From Cloacibacterium rupense (GTDB taxonomy: Bacteria > Bacteroidota > Bacteroidia > Flavobacteriales > Weeksellaceae): a DNA stretch of 64,000 bases. The stretch lies in the NCBI RefSeq assembly GCF_014645495.1, contig NZ_BMLV01000001.1:355996-419995 (forward strand), in the 5' to 3' direction. The notes under the pieces were generated by a model that was given only the letters and a program-made list of their open reading frames with translations, was not told the origin of the DNA and did not search any database. Shown piece after piece: positions 42,634 through 51,913 of the stretch. Position 1 is the first letter of the stretch. Each line of letters starts with the position of its first letter. The translations under genes were made by a program, and so were the position numbers.

Positions 42634-43146
42634 CTAAAGTTTTCTACGGATATTTTTTTTCTTTTTATGTCTCGTAAAATTAGTCTGATTATTTTTATCA
42701 AAAGAAATTACACTTATATTTCCATCAACTTCTAAAATCGCCAATTTCACATCTGAAATGTTTTCTACACCGTGTTCACGCACAGATTCCTCTAATTCAT
42801 CTATTGTAATTTCGCTTTTGTTGAGAGCGTTTTTGTTTAGAATTCCGTCGTTTACTAAAATAATAGGATCAGCTTCTATTAACTCTTTGATTTTTGGATT
42901 CTTAAACATCAATTTTTTTAATCCGAAATTAGCCAAAAATAATACCAACGCTGCAACCAAACCGCCTTGCAAAGAAGTATCTTGACCTACCATTGCATTT
43001 TGAACGGCATTAGAAATCAATAAAAGCAGAATAATATCTCCTGCATTCAACTGCGAAAGTTGGTTTTTCCCAAAAATTCTCAATCCGAGGATCATAAAAA
43101 GGTAAACCGCAAGAGAACGAAGTGTAATATCTAAAAAAGGATTCAT
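42634..43146 (-). CDS. DUF421/YetF-family membrane protein
   Basis: A 170-residue protein with three N-terminal hydrophobic helices (SLAVYLFMILGLRIFG, AGDIILLLLISNAVQNAM, LVAALVLFLANFGLKKL) and a soluble C-terminal domain with IEADPIILVNDGILNKNALN and VSVISFDKNN-type residues. The GKNQLSQLNAGDII motif is characteristic of DUF421. Function not established for this family; YetF members in Bacillus affect germination. It lies 6 bases after the gamma-glutamylcyclotransferase-like gene. Confidence 0.85.
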   Translation of the reverse strand: MNPFLDITLRSLAVYLFMILGLRIFGKNQLSQLNAGDIILLLLISNAVQNAMVGQDTSLQGGLVAALVLFLANFGLKKLMFKNPKIKELIEADPIILVNDGILNKNALNKSEITIDELEESVREHGVENISDVKLAILEVDGNISVISFDKNNQTNFTRHKKKKNIRRKL

Positions 43147-43152
43147 AGATTT

Positions 43153-43485
43153 TTATTTTCCAATGTAAATATATCCATTTTTTCCTGATTTAAAAGTCAC
43201 TTCTACTCTTTTATAATTATCTACTTCGTATTTATCAGCTTGTAAGATTTCTTCTTCTGTCACTTCAAAAAGTACACCTTCTACATAATCATTTTCATTA
43301 CCAGAAAAACTAATTATCGGATGAAATTGCTGGTTACTTTTTCTTAAAACTTCAGCGTCGGTAATTTCTATCATCGTTAATTTATAACCTTCTAGAGTAT
43401 CTTTTTCGCCTTTCAGCAATCTGCCAAAAGTTTCTAATTGCACTTGTTCTAATTGTAATGTTCCGTAGGAAAAAAGTAGTGGCAT
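43153..43485 (-). CDS. Gamma-glutamylcyclotransferase-like (AIG2) protein
   Basis: A 110-residue single-domain protein. The N-terminal LLFSYGTLQLEQVQ contains the YGTL motif that binds the gamma-glutamyl group, and FSGNENDYVEGVLFEVTEEE supplies the conserved Glu region. Proteins of this size include true gamma-glutamylamine cyclotransferases and AIG2-like proteins with unknown substrates. Spacing of 5 bases to the rhomboid-like gene and 6 to DUF421 puts it in the uvrA run. Confidence 0.82.
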   Translation of the reverse strand: MPLLFSYGTLQLEQVQLETFGRLLKGEKDTLEGYKLTMIEITDAEVLRKSNQQFHPIISFSGNENDYVEGVLFEVTEEEILQADKYEVDNYKRVEVTFKSGKNGYIYIGK

Positions 43486-43490
43486 TTGGT

Positions 43491-44573
43491 TTAAATTTTA
43501 ATTTTTAAAAACGATTCTTTAATTTTTGCTTCCACTGAATTTCTATTATCAAGAGTAGCACCCAATAATAATCCTGCAACAAAGCCACCTAAATTAGCAA
43601 CATTGTCGATATAAGTAAAGCCCACAATTCCTAAAAATATAATAAACAAAATACTAGAAGTTAACATTTCATTGATGAAATTTTTGGGAATAATATTGTT
43701 AAATTTTAATATAAATGAAATTAAAAATCCTAAAATCCCCAAAACTGAGCTAGAAGCTCCATAAGAAATATCATCGGGAAGTAAAATCATACTTGTGAAG
43801 CTCCCAACGATTCCTGTGATTAAAAATATGATTATTAAAAAATAAATACTGTAAAATCTTAAAAAAAGTTTAGAAAGAAATAATAAAGCTCCTGCTACTG
43901 CACTTATATGTAGCATATTAGAATGAACAAATAAATTGCTAACTATTCTATAATATTCTCCGAGAATAACTTGAGATTTAATTAAGGCCCAATCATTAAT
44001 TAAATTGTACTTTGTAGATTTTCCTAATTCTAAAATTTCTTTGAATCCGAAACAAATTGAAAGAATTACAGGTAAAATATAAGCTAAATTAGCTTTATAA
44101 GATTTATTCAGCCAAAAGACAAAAATTGAATTATTTATAAAATTATCAAAATTTTCTAAGTTATTTTTTTTGTAATTGAAATATTCAAAACCAAAATTAA
44201 TTATTGGTACAATGGAAGCAATTAATATCCAAAGTTTAAAATCTCTGGGATCTTCATTATTTTTGAAATATTTTTGATAAGCTAAAATACCAACCAATAC
44301 AACAATAGTCCATAAAATAGATTTTATATTTTTTTTCTTTTGGGTAGAATTAATGATTTTTTGATGCCTTTTCTCTGAACCAAAAAGTTTAAAATTATCG
44401 TCATCTTTAAACTTTATGAACAAAATTTCCTTTAGGTCAGTATCATCTAAATATGTTAATAGATCTTTTTCTGTAGAAAAAAACATTGGCGTTTTAAACT
44501 CGTGTAAAAAGATGCCATAATCATCTTTTATTTCAAATTTTTTATCTCGCAAAAATTCTTTCCAAATGCTCAT
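43491..44573 (-). CDS. Rhomboid-family membrane protein with altered catalytic dyad
   Basis: A 360-residue protein: a soluble N-terminal part of about 80 residues, two early helices, then a rhomboid core. Core landmarks are GEYYRIVSNLFVHSNMLH (H217, H222), the nucleophile loop GASSSVLGILGF (Ser274) and the last helix IDNVANLGGFVAGLLLG. Active rhomboids carry His in the AHxGG motif of that last helix; here the position is Asn327 (ANLGG). The loop Gly-Ala-Ser-Gly is also Gly-Ala-Ser-Ser. It may therefore be an inactive, iRhom-like member or use an unusual mechanism. It follows uvrA by 28 bases. Confidence 0.82.
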   Translation of the reverse strand: MSIWKEFLRDKKFEIKDDYGIFLHEFKTPMFFSTEKDLLTYLDDTDLKEILFIKFKDDDNFKLFGSEKRHQKIINSTQKKKNIKSILWTIVVLVGILAYQKYFKNNEDPRDFKLWILIASIVPIINFGFEYFNYKKNNLENFDNFINNSIFVFWLNKSYKANLAYILPVILSICFGFKEILELGKSTKYNLINDWALIKSQVILGEYYRIVSNLFVHSNMLHISAVAGALLFLSKLFLRFYSIYFLIIIFLITGIVGSFTSMILLPDDISYGASSSVLGILGFLISFILKFNNIIPKNFINEMLTSSILFIIFLGIVGFTYIDNVANLGGFVAGLLLGATLDNRNSVEAKIKESFLKIKI

Positions 44574-44601
44574 TGTTGTTATTAGTTTTAATTAAAGTTT
44601 A

Positions 44602-47433
44602 TTATTCCATTTCCTTCTTCAAAAATTTCGCCGTCAAAGATTTTTTAGATTTTATAATTTCTTCTGGAGTTCCTGTTGCGATGATTTCGCCACCGTTTTT
44701 TCCGCCTTCCAAACCAATATCTATAATATGGTCTGCTAATTTTATCACATCTAAATTATGTTCAATAATAATAAAAGAATTGCCCAATTCTACCAATTGA
44801 TTAATGGCTTCCATCAAGATTTTTACATCTTCAAAATGCAAACCTGTTGTTGGTTCGTCAAGAATATAAAGCGTATTTCCTGTTTGTTTTTTGGCGAGTT
44901 CGGTTGCCAGTTTTATACGTTGCGCTTCTCCTCCAGAAAGCGTTGTAGATTGTTGACCAAGGGTAATATAACCCAAACCAACGTCTTGCAAAGTCTTCAC
45001 TTTTGCATAAATTTTAGGAATCGGTTGGAAGAAATCTACAGCTTCGTCAATCGTCATTTCCAAAACATCAGAAATAGATTTTCCTTTGTAGCGAACTTCT
45101 AGAGTTTCTCGGTTAAAACGTTTTCCGTTGCAGGTTTCGCAATGCACATAAACGTCTGGTAAAAAGTTCATTTCTATGACTTTTAAACCGCCACCTTGAC
45201 ACGTTTCGCATCTTCCACCTTTTACATTGAAAGAAAATCTCCCCGCTTTGTAACCACGGATTTTAGATTCTGGCAATTCTGCAAAAAGATTTCTAATGTC
45301 GGTGAACATTCCGGTGTAAGTTGCTGGATTAGAGCGTGGTGTTCTACCAATTGGCGTTTGATCTACATCTACAATTTTGTCAATATTTTCGATGCCTTCA
45401 AATTTTTTGTAAGGCAAAGGTTCCTGAACTGCTCTGTAAAAATGTTTGTTGAGAATGGGGTACAAAGTTCCGTTAATTAGAGAAGATTTTCCACTTCCCG
45501 AAATACCTGTTACTACTACTAATTTTCCAAGCGGAATTTCGAGGTTTACGTTTTTTAGGTTATTTCCAGTTGCACCTTTTAATTTTAGAAATTTTCCGTT
45601 TCCTTTTCGTCTTTGTTTTGGGATTTCTATAGATTTTTTGCCCGTTAAATAATCTGCGGTAATCGTATTAGCCTTTATTAAATCTTTGGGTTCACCTTGC
45701 CAAAGAATTTCGCCACCGTGTTTTCCAGCTCTTGGTCCGATATCTAGAACATAATCAGCTTCCAGAATCATATCTTTGTCGTGTTCTACCACCAAAACCG
45801 AGTTGCCAATATCACGCAGATTTTTGAGAGAATTTATCAATCTTTCATTATCTCTTTGGTGCAAACCAATGGAAGGTTCATCTAAAATATACAAAACATT
45901 TACCAATTGAGAACCTATTTGTGTAGCGAGACGAATTCTTTGTGATTCGCCACCAGAAAGCGTTTTAGAGCTTCTGCTCAAACTCAAATAATCTAAACCA
46001 ACATCCAAAAGAAACTGCAATCTGGTTTCAATTTCTTTCAGAATTTCGTGGGCAATGATTTTATTTTTTTCTGAAAATTTCGGAGCAATTTCTTTTAGCC
46101 AATCTTTTAAATCTAATAAACTCAATGCATTAATTTCAGCAATGTTTTTTCCATCAATTTTAAAAGCTAAACTGCTTTTTTGAAGTCTTGCTCCGTTACA
46201 TTCTGGGCAAGTTTCTTCGGTGGTAAATTGTCTTTCAAGTACTACTGCATCGTAGTTTTCTTTGTCATCAATCAATTGACTTAAATAAGGAATTAACCCT
46301 TCAAAATTTATTTTTATTTTCTTGGAAATCCCTGCATATTTCAAATCTGCGGTAAATTCTTTTTGGCAGCCATAATAAATATAATCAATGGCTTCACGAG
46401 GAATTTCGTTAAAAGAAGTATTCAATCCCAATCCGAAAATTTCTAAAATATTTTTGATTTGAGTTAAAAGCCACTTGTTACCTTTCAGAATTTCGAGAGG
46501 TAATAAAGCGCCTTGATTAATAGAGAAATTAGGGTTTTCTACCAAATATTCTTCGTTGATTTTCTTAATCGTTCCCAAACCTTTACAAGTAGGGCAACTT
46601 CCTTTCGGAGAATTGAAAGAAAAAGTATTCGGTTCTGGAATTGGCAATGCGTTTCCAGTTTCGGCATCCATTAAATTTTTAGAAAAATATTGAAAATCAT
46701 TCGAGCCAAATTTTTGTACCATCACTACTCCATCTCCCATTTGCAAAGCGGTTTTCAGAGATTTTGGCATTCTAGATTCTGTAGCATTTTCACCGATTAT
46801 CCATCTATCAATCACTACTTCTATGTCGTGAGTTTTATATCTATCAAGCTTTAAATCATATTCAATATCTTGCAATTCTCCATCAATTCTTGCTTGAGAA
46901 TATCCTTTTTTCGCCAATTGTACAAAAAGTTCGTGGTAATGTCCTTTTCTAGAACGCACAACTGGAGCTAGAAGCAACACTTTTTCGCCTTTGTAATTTT
47001 CTTTGATGGTTTCTAGAATTTGTTCTTCGGTATAACTTACCATTTTTTCGCCCGTTTCTAATGAATAAGCATCTGAAACTCTGGCAAAAAGCAAACGCAG
47101 AAAATCATATAATTCTGTAACAGTTCCTACTGTAGAACGAGGATTTTTGTTGGTGGTTTTTTGCTCTATGGCGATTACAGGAGAAAGCCCTTCGATTTTA
47201 TCAACATCAGGGCGTTCTAAACCGCCTAAAAACTGACGAGCATAAGCCGAAAAAGTTTCGATATAACGGCGTTGTCCTTCTGCAAAAATAGTATCAAAAG
47301 CTAGAGAAGATTTCCCAGAACCAGAAAGTCCAGTAATGGTAACTAATTCATTTCTAGGGATTTTTACATTGATATTTTTCAGATTGTGTTCTCTGGCTCC
47401 GTATATTTCGATGTATTCTTTTTCTGTACTCAT
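44602..47433 (-). CDS. uvrA: Excinuclease ABC subunit A
   Basis: Damage-sensing ATPase of nucleotide excision repair, 943 residues, full length. Two ABC modules: Walker A TGLSGSGKSSLAFD near residue 33 with signature LSGGESQRIRLA and Walker B VLYILDEPSIGL; second Walker A TGISGSGKSSLINGT with LSGGEAQRIKLA and LYILDEPTTGL. Zinc modules are visible as CPTCKGLGT, TCPECNGARL and the C-terminal CETCQGGG ... CETCNGKRF. The minus-strand -7 box TATTTTTG lies at 47466-47473. It heads the uvrA, rhomboid, GGCT, DUF421, GNAT run. Confidence 0.98.
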   Translation of the reverse strand: MSTEKEYIEIYGAREHNLKNINVKIPRNELVTITGLSGSGKSSLAFDTIFAEGQRRYIETFSAYARQFLGGLERPDVDKIEGLSPVIAIEQKTTNKNPRSTVGTVTELYDFLRLLFARVSDAYSLETGEKMVSYTEEQILETIKENYKGEKVLLLAPVVRSRKGHYHELFVQLAKKGYSQARIDGELQDIEYDLKLDRYKTHDIEVVIDRWIIGENATESRMPKSLKTALQMGDGVVMVQKFGSNDFQYFSKNLMDAETGNALPIPEPNTFSFNSPKGSCPTCKGLGTIKKINEEYLVENPNFSINQGALLPLEILKGNKWLLTQIKNILEIFGLGLNTSFNEIPREAIDYIYYGCQKEFTADLKYAGISKKIKINFEGLIPYLSQLIDDKENYDAVVLERQFTTEETCPECNGARLQKSSLAFKIDGKNIAEINALSLLDLKDWLKEIAPKFSEKNKIIAHEILKEIETRLQFLLDVGLDYLSLSRSSKTLSGGESQRIRLATQIGSQLVNVLYILDEPSIGLHQRDNERLINSLKNLRDIGNSVLVVEHDKDMILEADYVLDIGPRAGKHGGEILWQGEPKDLIKANTITADYLTGKKSIEIPKQRRKGNGKFLKLKGATGNNLKNVNLEIPLGKLVVVTGISGSGKSSLINGTLYPILNKHFYRAVQEPLPYKKFEGIENIDKIVDVDQTPIGRTPRSNPATYTGMFTDIRNLFAELPESKIRGYKAGRFSFNVKGGRCETCQGGGLKVIEMNFLPDVYVHCETCNGKRFNRETLEVRYKGKSISDVLEMTIDEAVDFFQPIPKIYAKVKTLQDVGLGYITLGQQSTTLSGGEAQRIKLATELAKKQTGNTLYILDEPTTGLHFEDVKILMEAINQLVELGNSFIIIEHNLDVIKLADHIIDIGLEGGKNGGEIIATGTPEEIIKSKKSLTAKFLKKEME

Positions 47434-47465
47434 AATGTCAATCTCTTCAAAAAATTCAAGACTTA

Positions 47466-47473
47466 CAAAAATA
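47466..47473 (-). promoter_or_regulatory. Promoter box of uvrA
   Basis: Reads TATTTTTG on the minus strand, 32 bases upstream of the uvrA start. No LexA-type palindrome is apparent nearby. Confidence 0.5.
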
Positions 47474-47522
47474 CAGAATTATTCTTTGAAAAACTTCATC
47501 AGATTATTAATTCATTATAAAA

Positions 47523-47550
47523 AAAGAACTTACAATGTTGTAAGTTCTTT
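47523..47550 (-). terminator. Terminator of the UMF1 transporter gene
   Basis: AAAGAACTTACAA (47523-47535) and TTGTAAGTTCTTT (47538-47550) are exact complements around a 2-base centre; on the minus strand the stem is followed by a T run. It separates the transporter from uvrA. Confidence 0.88.
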
Positions 47551-47576
47551 ATGTTATTTATAACTATTTTTTGAAA

Positions 47577-49088
47577 TTAATCTTTTTTTTCTTCTTTCAA
47601 AAATCTTATGAAAATAAGGCCTACAAAAAAGAAAAGCGACATAGAAAGTGAAGCGAATCTCATGCCTGAAGTGGTTGGTAATTTCATAGAAAAATCTTCG
47701 AGAAAGAAAATTCTAATGTCATTATAATTATCAATTAATACTGCAAAAATGAAAGTCCCGAGTATGATGGCCAATTTTTCTAAAACGTCATAAAAACTAA
47801 AATAAGTTGTATTATCCATAGAATCTTTTGGAAGTAATTTACTATATGTTGAACGAGACATTGCTTGTATACCGCCCATTACAAGGCCTACAACAGCGGC
47901 TACACCATAAAATTGATATTCTACATTCGGATTGTCACTTTTAAGAAAATATGCTGATAAACAAGCAAAAATCCATAAAATAATTGCGATACTGATTACG
48001 TTTTTATTTCCTATTTTTTTAGAAAGTTTTGAGAAGAAAATTGCGCCAATAATTGCTTCTATTTGTATAAGAAGAAGAGTCATTATTAACTTGTCTTGTG
48101 GTAAATTAATTTCACTTTTCCCGAATAGTGTTGCCATTAAAAAGATAGTTTGCATCCCTACACTATAGAAAAAGAAACTTGTTAAAAACGACTTTAAATT
48201 ATCTGTTCTAAACAATTCATTTCCAACTTTATAAAGTTCTTTAAAACTCTCTTTAATAATTTCTTTATAAAACAAAATATTGTCTTTTAGTACTTCAAAA
48301 AAACCTCCATTGCATTTATGACTTTTAAAAATGTTTTTGAGATTTAAAAGAACTAGATCTTTTGGTAATTGATCTTTTACTTCGCCAAATTTTGGAAGAT
48401 GTCTAAATGTATATTGTGAAAACCCAAACCACCAAGCTCCTGTCAACAGGAAACTTACTCTGGTCAAAATAAGTCCTTGTTTAGGAGTTTGTGCTACAAA
48501 CATAATCAGAATTAGACAAATTATGACTAAGATTACAGAACCAATGTAACCATACACATAACCTTTGGCCGAAAGAGCATCTTGTTTGTCTGGTGTGGCA
48601 ATATCTGGCAAGAAGGAGTTATAAAAAACGAGACTTCCCCAGAATCCTACACTTGCTGTAATACTAAATAAAAGTCCTAGAAAGACAGTATTCATATTTA
48701 CAAACATCGCTAATCCCATACAAGATGTAGCTCCTAAATATGCAAAAAACTGTAAAAATGATTTTTTATTTCCAATAGTATCTGCTAAAGAAGATAAAAT
48801 GGGCGACAATAAAACCACAATTAAAAAAGATATGGTGAGAGAATATCCATAAATTGCATCAGGTTGAAATTCTTTACCAAAAAGATTAATTACATTTCTC
48901 ACGGGTACTTTTATCCATTTACCAGTTTCTGCTACGTATTCATTTTTTTCGTAAGCAGTAGTAATAATAGAATAGTAAATAGGAAAAATGGTAGAAGTAA
49001 TTACCAGTGAATAAACAGAGTTTGCCCAATCATAGAAAGCCCAAGCTTTCATGATTTTGGGGTTATTTTTAATTGTTGTTGGTTTCAT
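47577..49088 (-). CDS. UMF1-family MFS transporter
   Basis: A 503-residue transporter with about 12 hydrophobic helices. The opening NNPKIMKAWAFYDWANSVYSL is the hallmark of the UMF1/ATG22-like branch of the major facilitator superfamily. Other MFS-type blocks are SLADTIGNKKSFLQ between helices 2 and 3 and GGIQAMSRSTYSKLLPKDSM in the second half. ATG22 exports amino acids from yeast vacuoles; the substrate of bacterial members is not established. Monocistronic by its terminator and by the terminator-like hairpin at 49130 upstream. Confidence 0.88.
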   Translation of the reverse strand: MKPTTIKNNPKIMKAWAFYDWANSVYSLVITSTIFPIYYSIITTAYEKNEYVAETGKWIKVPVRNVINLFGKEFQPDAIYGYSLTISFLIVVLLSPILSSLADTIGNKKSFLQFFAYLGATSCMGLAMFVNMNTVFLGLLFSITASVGFWGSLVFYNSFLPDIATPDKQDALSAKGYVYGYIGSVILVIICLILIMFVAQTPKQGLILTRVSFLLTGAWWFGFSQYTFRHLPKFGEVKDQLPKDLVLLNLKNIFKSHKCNGGFFEVLKDNILFYKEIIKESFKELYKVGNELFRTDNLKSFLTSFFFYSVGMQTIFLMATLFGKSEINLPQDKLIMTLLLIQIEAIIGAIFFSKLSKKIGNKNVISIAIILWIFACLSAYFLKSDNPNVEYQFYGVAAVVGLVMGGIQAMSRSTYSKLLPKDSMDNTTYFSFYDVLEKLAIILGTFIFAVLIDNYNDIRIFFLEDFSMKLPTTSGMRFASLSMSLFFFVGLIFIRFLKEEKKD

Positions 49089-49129
49089 TCTTTTTTATCA
49101 AACTAGAATTCAAGAGACAAAAATAAAAA

Positions 49130-49173
49130 AACCATTAAGATAATAATATAAAAATAAAAAAATCTTAATGGTT
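49130..49173 (-). terminator. Terminator of the thiolase gene
   Basis: AACCATTAAGAT (49130-49141) pairs exactly with ATCTTAATGGTT (49162-49173) across a 20-base loop; a T run follows on the minus strand. It begins 23 bases after the thiolase stop codon. Confidence 0.8.
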
Positions 49174-49195
49174 AATTTATAAAATTTAATATTTG

Positions 49196-50374
49196 TTAAA
49201 GATTTTCAATCACAATTGCACTTGCGCCACCACCTCCATTACAGATTGCTGCAGCTCCGTATTTACCATTGTTTTGCTTAAGAACGTTAATTAAAGTAAC
49301 AATAATTCTTGAGCCAGAACTACCTAGAGGATGCCCAAGGGAAACTGCACCACCATTTACATTAACTTTAGAATCGTCTAAGCCCAGGATTTTATTATTA
49401 GCCAATCCTACTACAGAAAATGCTTCGTTGAATTCAAAAAAATCAATGTCAGAAATATCTAAATTGGCTTTTTTAAGTGCAATAGGTAATGCTTTTGCAG
49501 GTGCTGTAGTAAACCATTCTGGTTCGTGAGCTGCATCTGCATAAGATACTATTTTTGCTAAAGGTTTTAAGCCTAATTCTTCCATTTTTTCTTTTGACAT
49601 TAAGACCAAAGCAGAAGCTCCATCATTAAGCGTAGAAGCATTAGCTGCAGTTACAGTTCCGTTTTCTTTTTGAAAAACAGTCGGTAAACTTCCTATTCTG
49701 TCAAAATTTACAGATTTATATTCTTCGTCTTCTGCAAAGATTATTGGCTCACCTTTTCTTTGTGGTATTTCTACAGGAACTATTTCTTCTTTGAATTTTC
49801 CTGCTTTCCAAGCATCTGCACTTCTTTTGTAAGATTGAATAGCAAAATTATCTTGGTCTTCTCTAGAAAACTGATATTCTGCAGCACATTTTTCTGCACA
49901 AACTCCCATGTGAACTTTGTTATAAACGTCTGTAAGACCGTCTACCAACATACCGTCTTGCATTTTTACATCGCCTAATTTCGTGGCATTTCTAGCGTTG
50001 TAGTAATGTGGGACTTGGCTCATGTTTTCCATTCCACCTGCTACAATAATTTCTTGGTCACCAGATTTTATAGATTGTGCCGCCATCATTACAGCTTTCA
50101 TGCCAGAAGCACAAACTTTATTGATAGTAGTAGAAGGTGTTTCATTAGAAAGCCCTGCAAAAAGTGCAGCTTGACGAGCTGGCGCTTGTCCTTCGCCGGC
50201 TTGCAAGACGTTTCCCATGTAAACTTCTTGAACTAATTTAGGGTCTAAATTGATTTTTTCTAACGCACCTTTGATAGCAGTTGCTCCTAATTTAGGCGCA
50301 GGAACAGAGGAAAGACTTCCTAAAAAACTTCCCATTGGTGTTCTAACTGCTGAAACGATGAATACTTCTTTCAT
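49196..50374 (-). CDS. Acetyl-CoA C-acetyltransferase (thiolase)
   Basis: Thiolase II-type enzyme of 392 residues condensing or cleaving acetoacetyl-CoA (or longer 3-ketoacyl-CoA). Catalytic Cys88 is in [13 protein letters not shown]; the His of the NEAF block is nearby in [10 protein letters not shown] with [14 protein letters not shown]; the second Cys is in [12 protein letters not shown]. These are all expected motifs and the length is normal. It stands alone between two hairpin terminators. Together with etfBA, the acyl-CoA dehydrogenase and mutA it indicates fatty acid/branched amino acid oxidation in this organism. Confidence 0.94.
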   Translation of the reverse strand: MKEVFIVSAVRTPMGSFLGSLSSVPAPKLGATAIKGALEKINLDPKLVQEVYMGNVLQAGEGQAPARQAALFAGLSNETPSTTINKVCASGMKAVMMAAQSIKSGDQEIIVAGGMENMSQVPHYYNARNATKLGDVKMQDGMLVDGLTDVYNKVHMGVCAEKCAAEYQFSREDQDNFAIQSYKRSADAWKAGKFKEEIVPVEIPQRKGEPIIFAEDEEYKSVNFDRIGSLPTVFQKENGTVTAANASTLNDGASALVLMSKEKMEELGLKPLAKIVSYADAAHEPEWFTTAPAKALPIALKKANLDISDIDFFEFNEAFSVVGLANNKILGLDDSKVNVNGGAVSLGHPLGSSGSRIIVTLINVLKQNNGKYGAAAICNGGGGASAIVIENL

Positions 50375-50455
50375 AGGGTAATACTTTATTTACTTATAAC
50401 CAAAAGGTTAACAGTGTGTTTGAATTATTGTTTATTGTTCTGCCAAAATACAAAA

Positions 50456-50482
50456 AAAACACACTCGAAAAAAGTGTGTTTT
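50456..50482. terminator. Terminator of the nucleoside transporter gene
   Basis: AAAACACACT (50456-50465) pairs with AGTGTGTTTT (50473-50482), with A/T runs on both flanks. It lies 18 bases after the transporter stop on the minus strand. Confidence 0.85.
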
Positions 50483-50499
50483 TGTATGATTTTTAAGAA

Positions 50500-51876
50500 T
50501 TAATGACTTACTTCTCCTAATTCTTTTGGATTGTGCTTGTGCTTGAACATTATTGCGAATAAAATTGCAATAACTAAAGCGTATGCAGCAAAAGCTAACC
50601 AAATATGTGGCCAATCTTTCATTGAAATTTCTTGTGTAAGATTTCCATTAAGCACTGAAGAACCTTGTTTAGTAATAAATTCTAGAAGTTTAGAATTGCT
50701 TGTTGTAGTGTCTAAAAATCCTGCTAAACCATCTACTGTTGTGAATTTTTGAGTGAAATATTTATCAATAGCCCAACCCGCCGTAACACTGCCTATAATT
50801 GCACCAAAACCATTAGTCATCATCATAAATAAGCCTTGTGCAGATGATCTGATTTTAGAATTTGTGTTTGTTTCTACGAATAAAGAACCAGAAATATTGA
50901 AAAAATCGAATGCCATACCATAAACAATATTGGAAAGTATGATTAAAATTAATCCAAATCCATCTGGATTACCAATAGAGAAAAACCCGAATCTAATTAC
51001 CCAAGCAAACATACTCATTAGCATTACTTTCTTAATGCCATATTTTCTAAGGAAGAAAGGTATCGCTAGAATAAATAAAGTTTCTGAAACTTGCGATATA
51101 GACATGATAATTGTAGAATATTTAACTACAAAAGAGTCTGCAAATTTTGGGAAATTTTCAAATTCACTTAAAAATACATCTCCATAAGCGTTAGTCAACT
51201 GCAATGCACCACCTAAAAACATCGAAAAAATAAAGAACAATGCCATTTTATGATTTCCGAAAAGTTTAAACGCATTTAAACCTAAAATTTCAACTAAAGA
51301 AGCATCTTTAGAAATTAACTTTTGTGGTTTACAAGCTGGCAATCCGAAAGAATATAAACCTAAAATAATTGCTGCTACACCTGCGATATAAAACTGATAT
51401 TCTGAAGCTTTGTTACCTGATAAATTGGTAATCCACATTGCTGCAATAAACCCGACTGTTCCCCAAACTCTAATGGGTGGAAAATCTTTAACGACATCAT
51501 AATGATGGTCTTTCAATAATGTATAAGAAATAGAATTTGCCAAAGCAATAGTTGGCATATAGAAAATCATTGCAATTAACATTACCAAAAAGAAATTTTC
51601 AGGAGATGTTACTTGTGGCAAGTAAAACAAAACTCCAGCATACAAAATATGTAAAATACCATAAATTTTTTCTGCATTCATCCATCTATCTGCTATAATT
51701 CCTGTAATAGTAGGCATAAATACAGATGCTATTCCCATGGTACTAAAAACTGCTCCAAACTTTGTTCCATCCCAATGTTTAGTTCCAAACCAATAATTAG
51801 CAATGGTGATAAGCCAAGCTCCCCAAACAAAAAATTGGAAAAAACTAAGCATTGTCAATCTTAATTTAATATTCAT
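50500..51876 (-). CDS. NupG-like nucleoside permease
   Basis: MFS transporter of 458 residues. The N-terminus IKLRLTMLSFFQFFVWGAWL and following GAVFSTMGIASVFMPTITGI, IADRW match the nucleoside:H+ symporter (NupG/XapB) family, as does PPIRVWGTVGFIAAMW further on. Twelve hydrophobic helices with an extended periplasmic loop late in the protein (near residues 385-415, FTTVDGLAGFLDTTTSN). It should import nucleosides for salvage; uridine kinase (udk) is encoded elsewhere in this window. It follows the bifunctional nuclease gene by 37 bases. Confidence 0.87.
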   Translation of the reverse strand: MNIKLRLTMLSFFQFFVWGAWLITIANYWFGTKHWDGTKFGAVFSTMGIASVFMPTITGIIADRWMNAEKIYGILHILYAGVLFYLPQVTSPENFFLVMLIAMIFYMPTIALANSISYTLLKDHHYDVVKDFPPIRVWGTVGFIAAMWITNLSGNKASEYQFYIAGVAAIILGLYSFGLPACKPQKLISKDASLVEILGLNAFKLFGNHKMALFFIFSMFLGGALQLTNAYGDVFLSEFENFPKFADSFVVKYSTIIMSISQVSETLFILAIPFFLRKYGIKKVMLMSMFAWVIRFGFFSIGNPDGFGLILIILSNIVYGMAFDFFNISGSLFVETNTNSKIRSSAQGLFMMMTNGFGAIIGSVTAGWAIDKYFTQKFTTVDGLAGFLDTTTSNSKLLEFITKQGSSVLNGNLTQEISMKDWPHIWLAFAAYALVIAILFAIMFKHKHNPKELGEVSH

Positions 51877-51913
51877 ATTTCTTTTTTTAATTATTGAAAA
51901 AATAGCATTTTTT

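Noticed and set aside
44602-45652. Open frames on the plus strand opposite uvrA.
   Set aside because: uvrA is highly conserved on the minus strand with all motifs; the opposite frames show no family resemblance.
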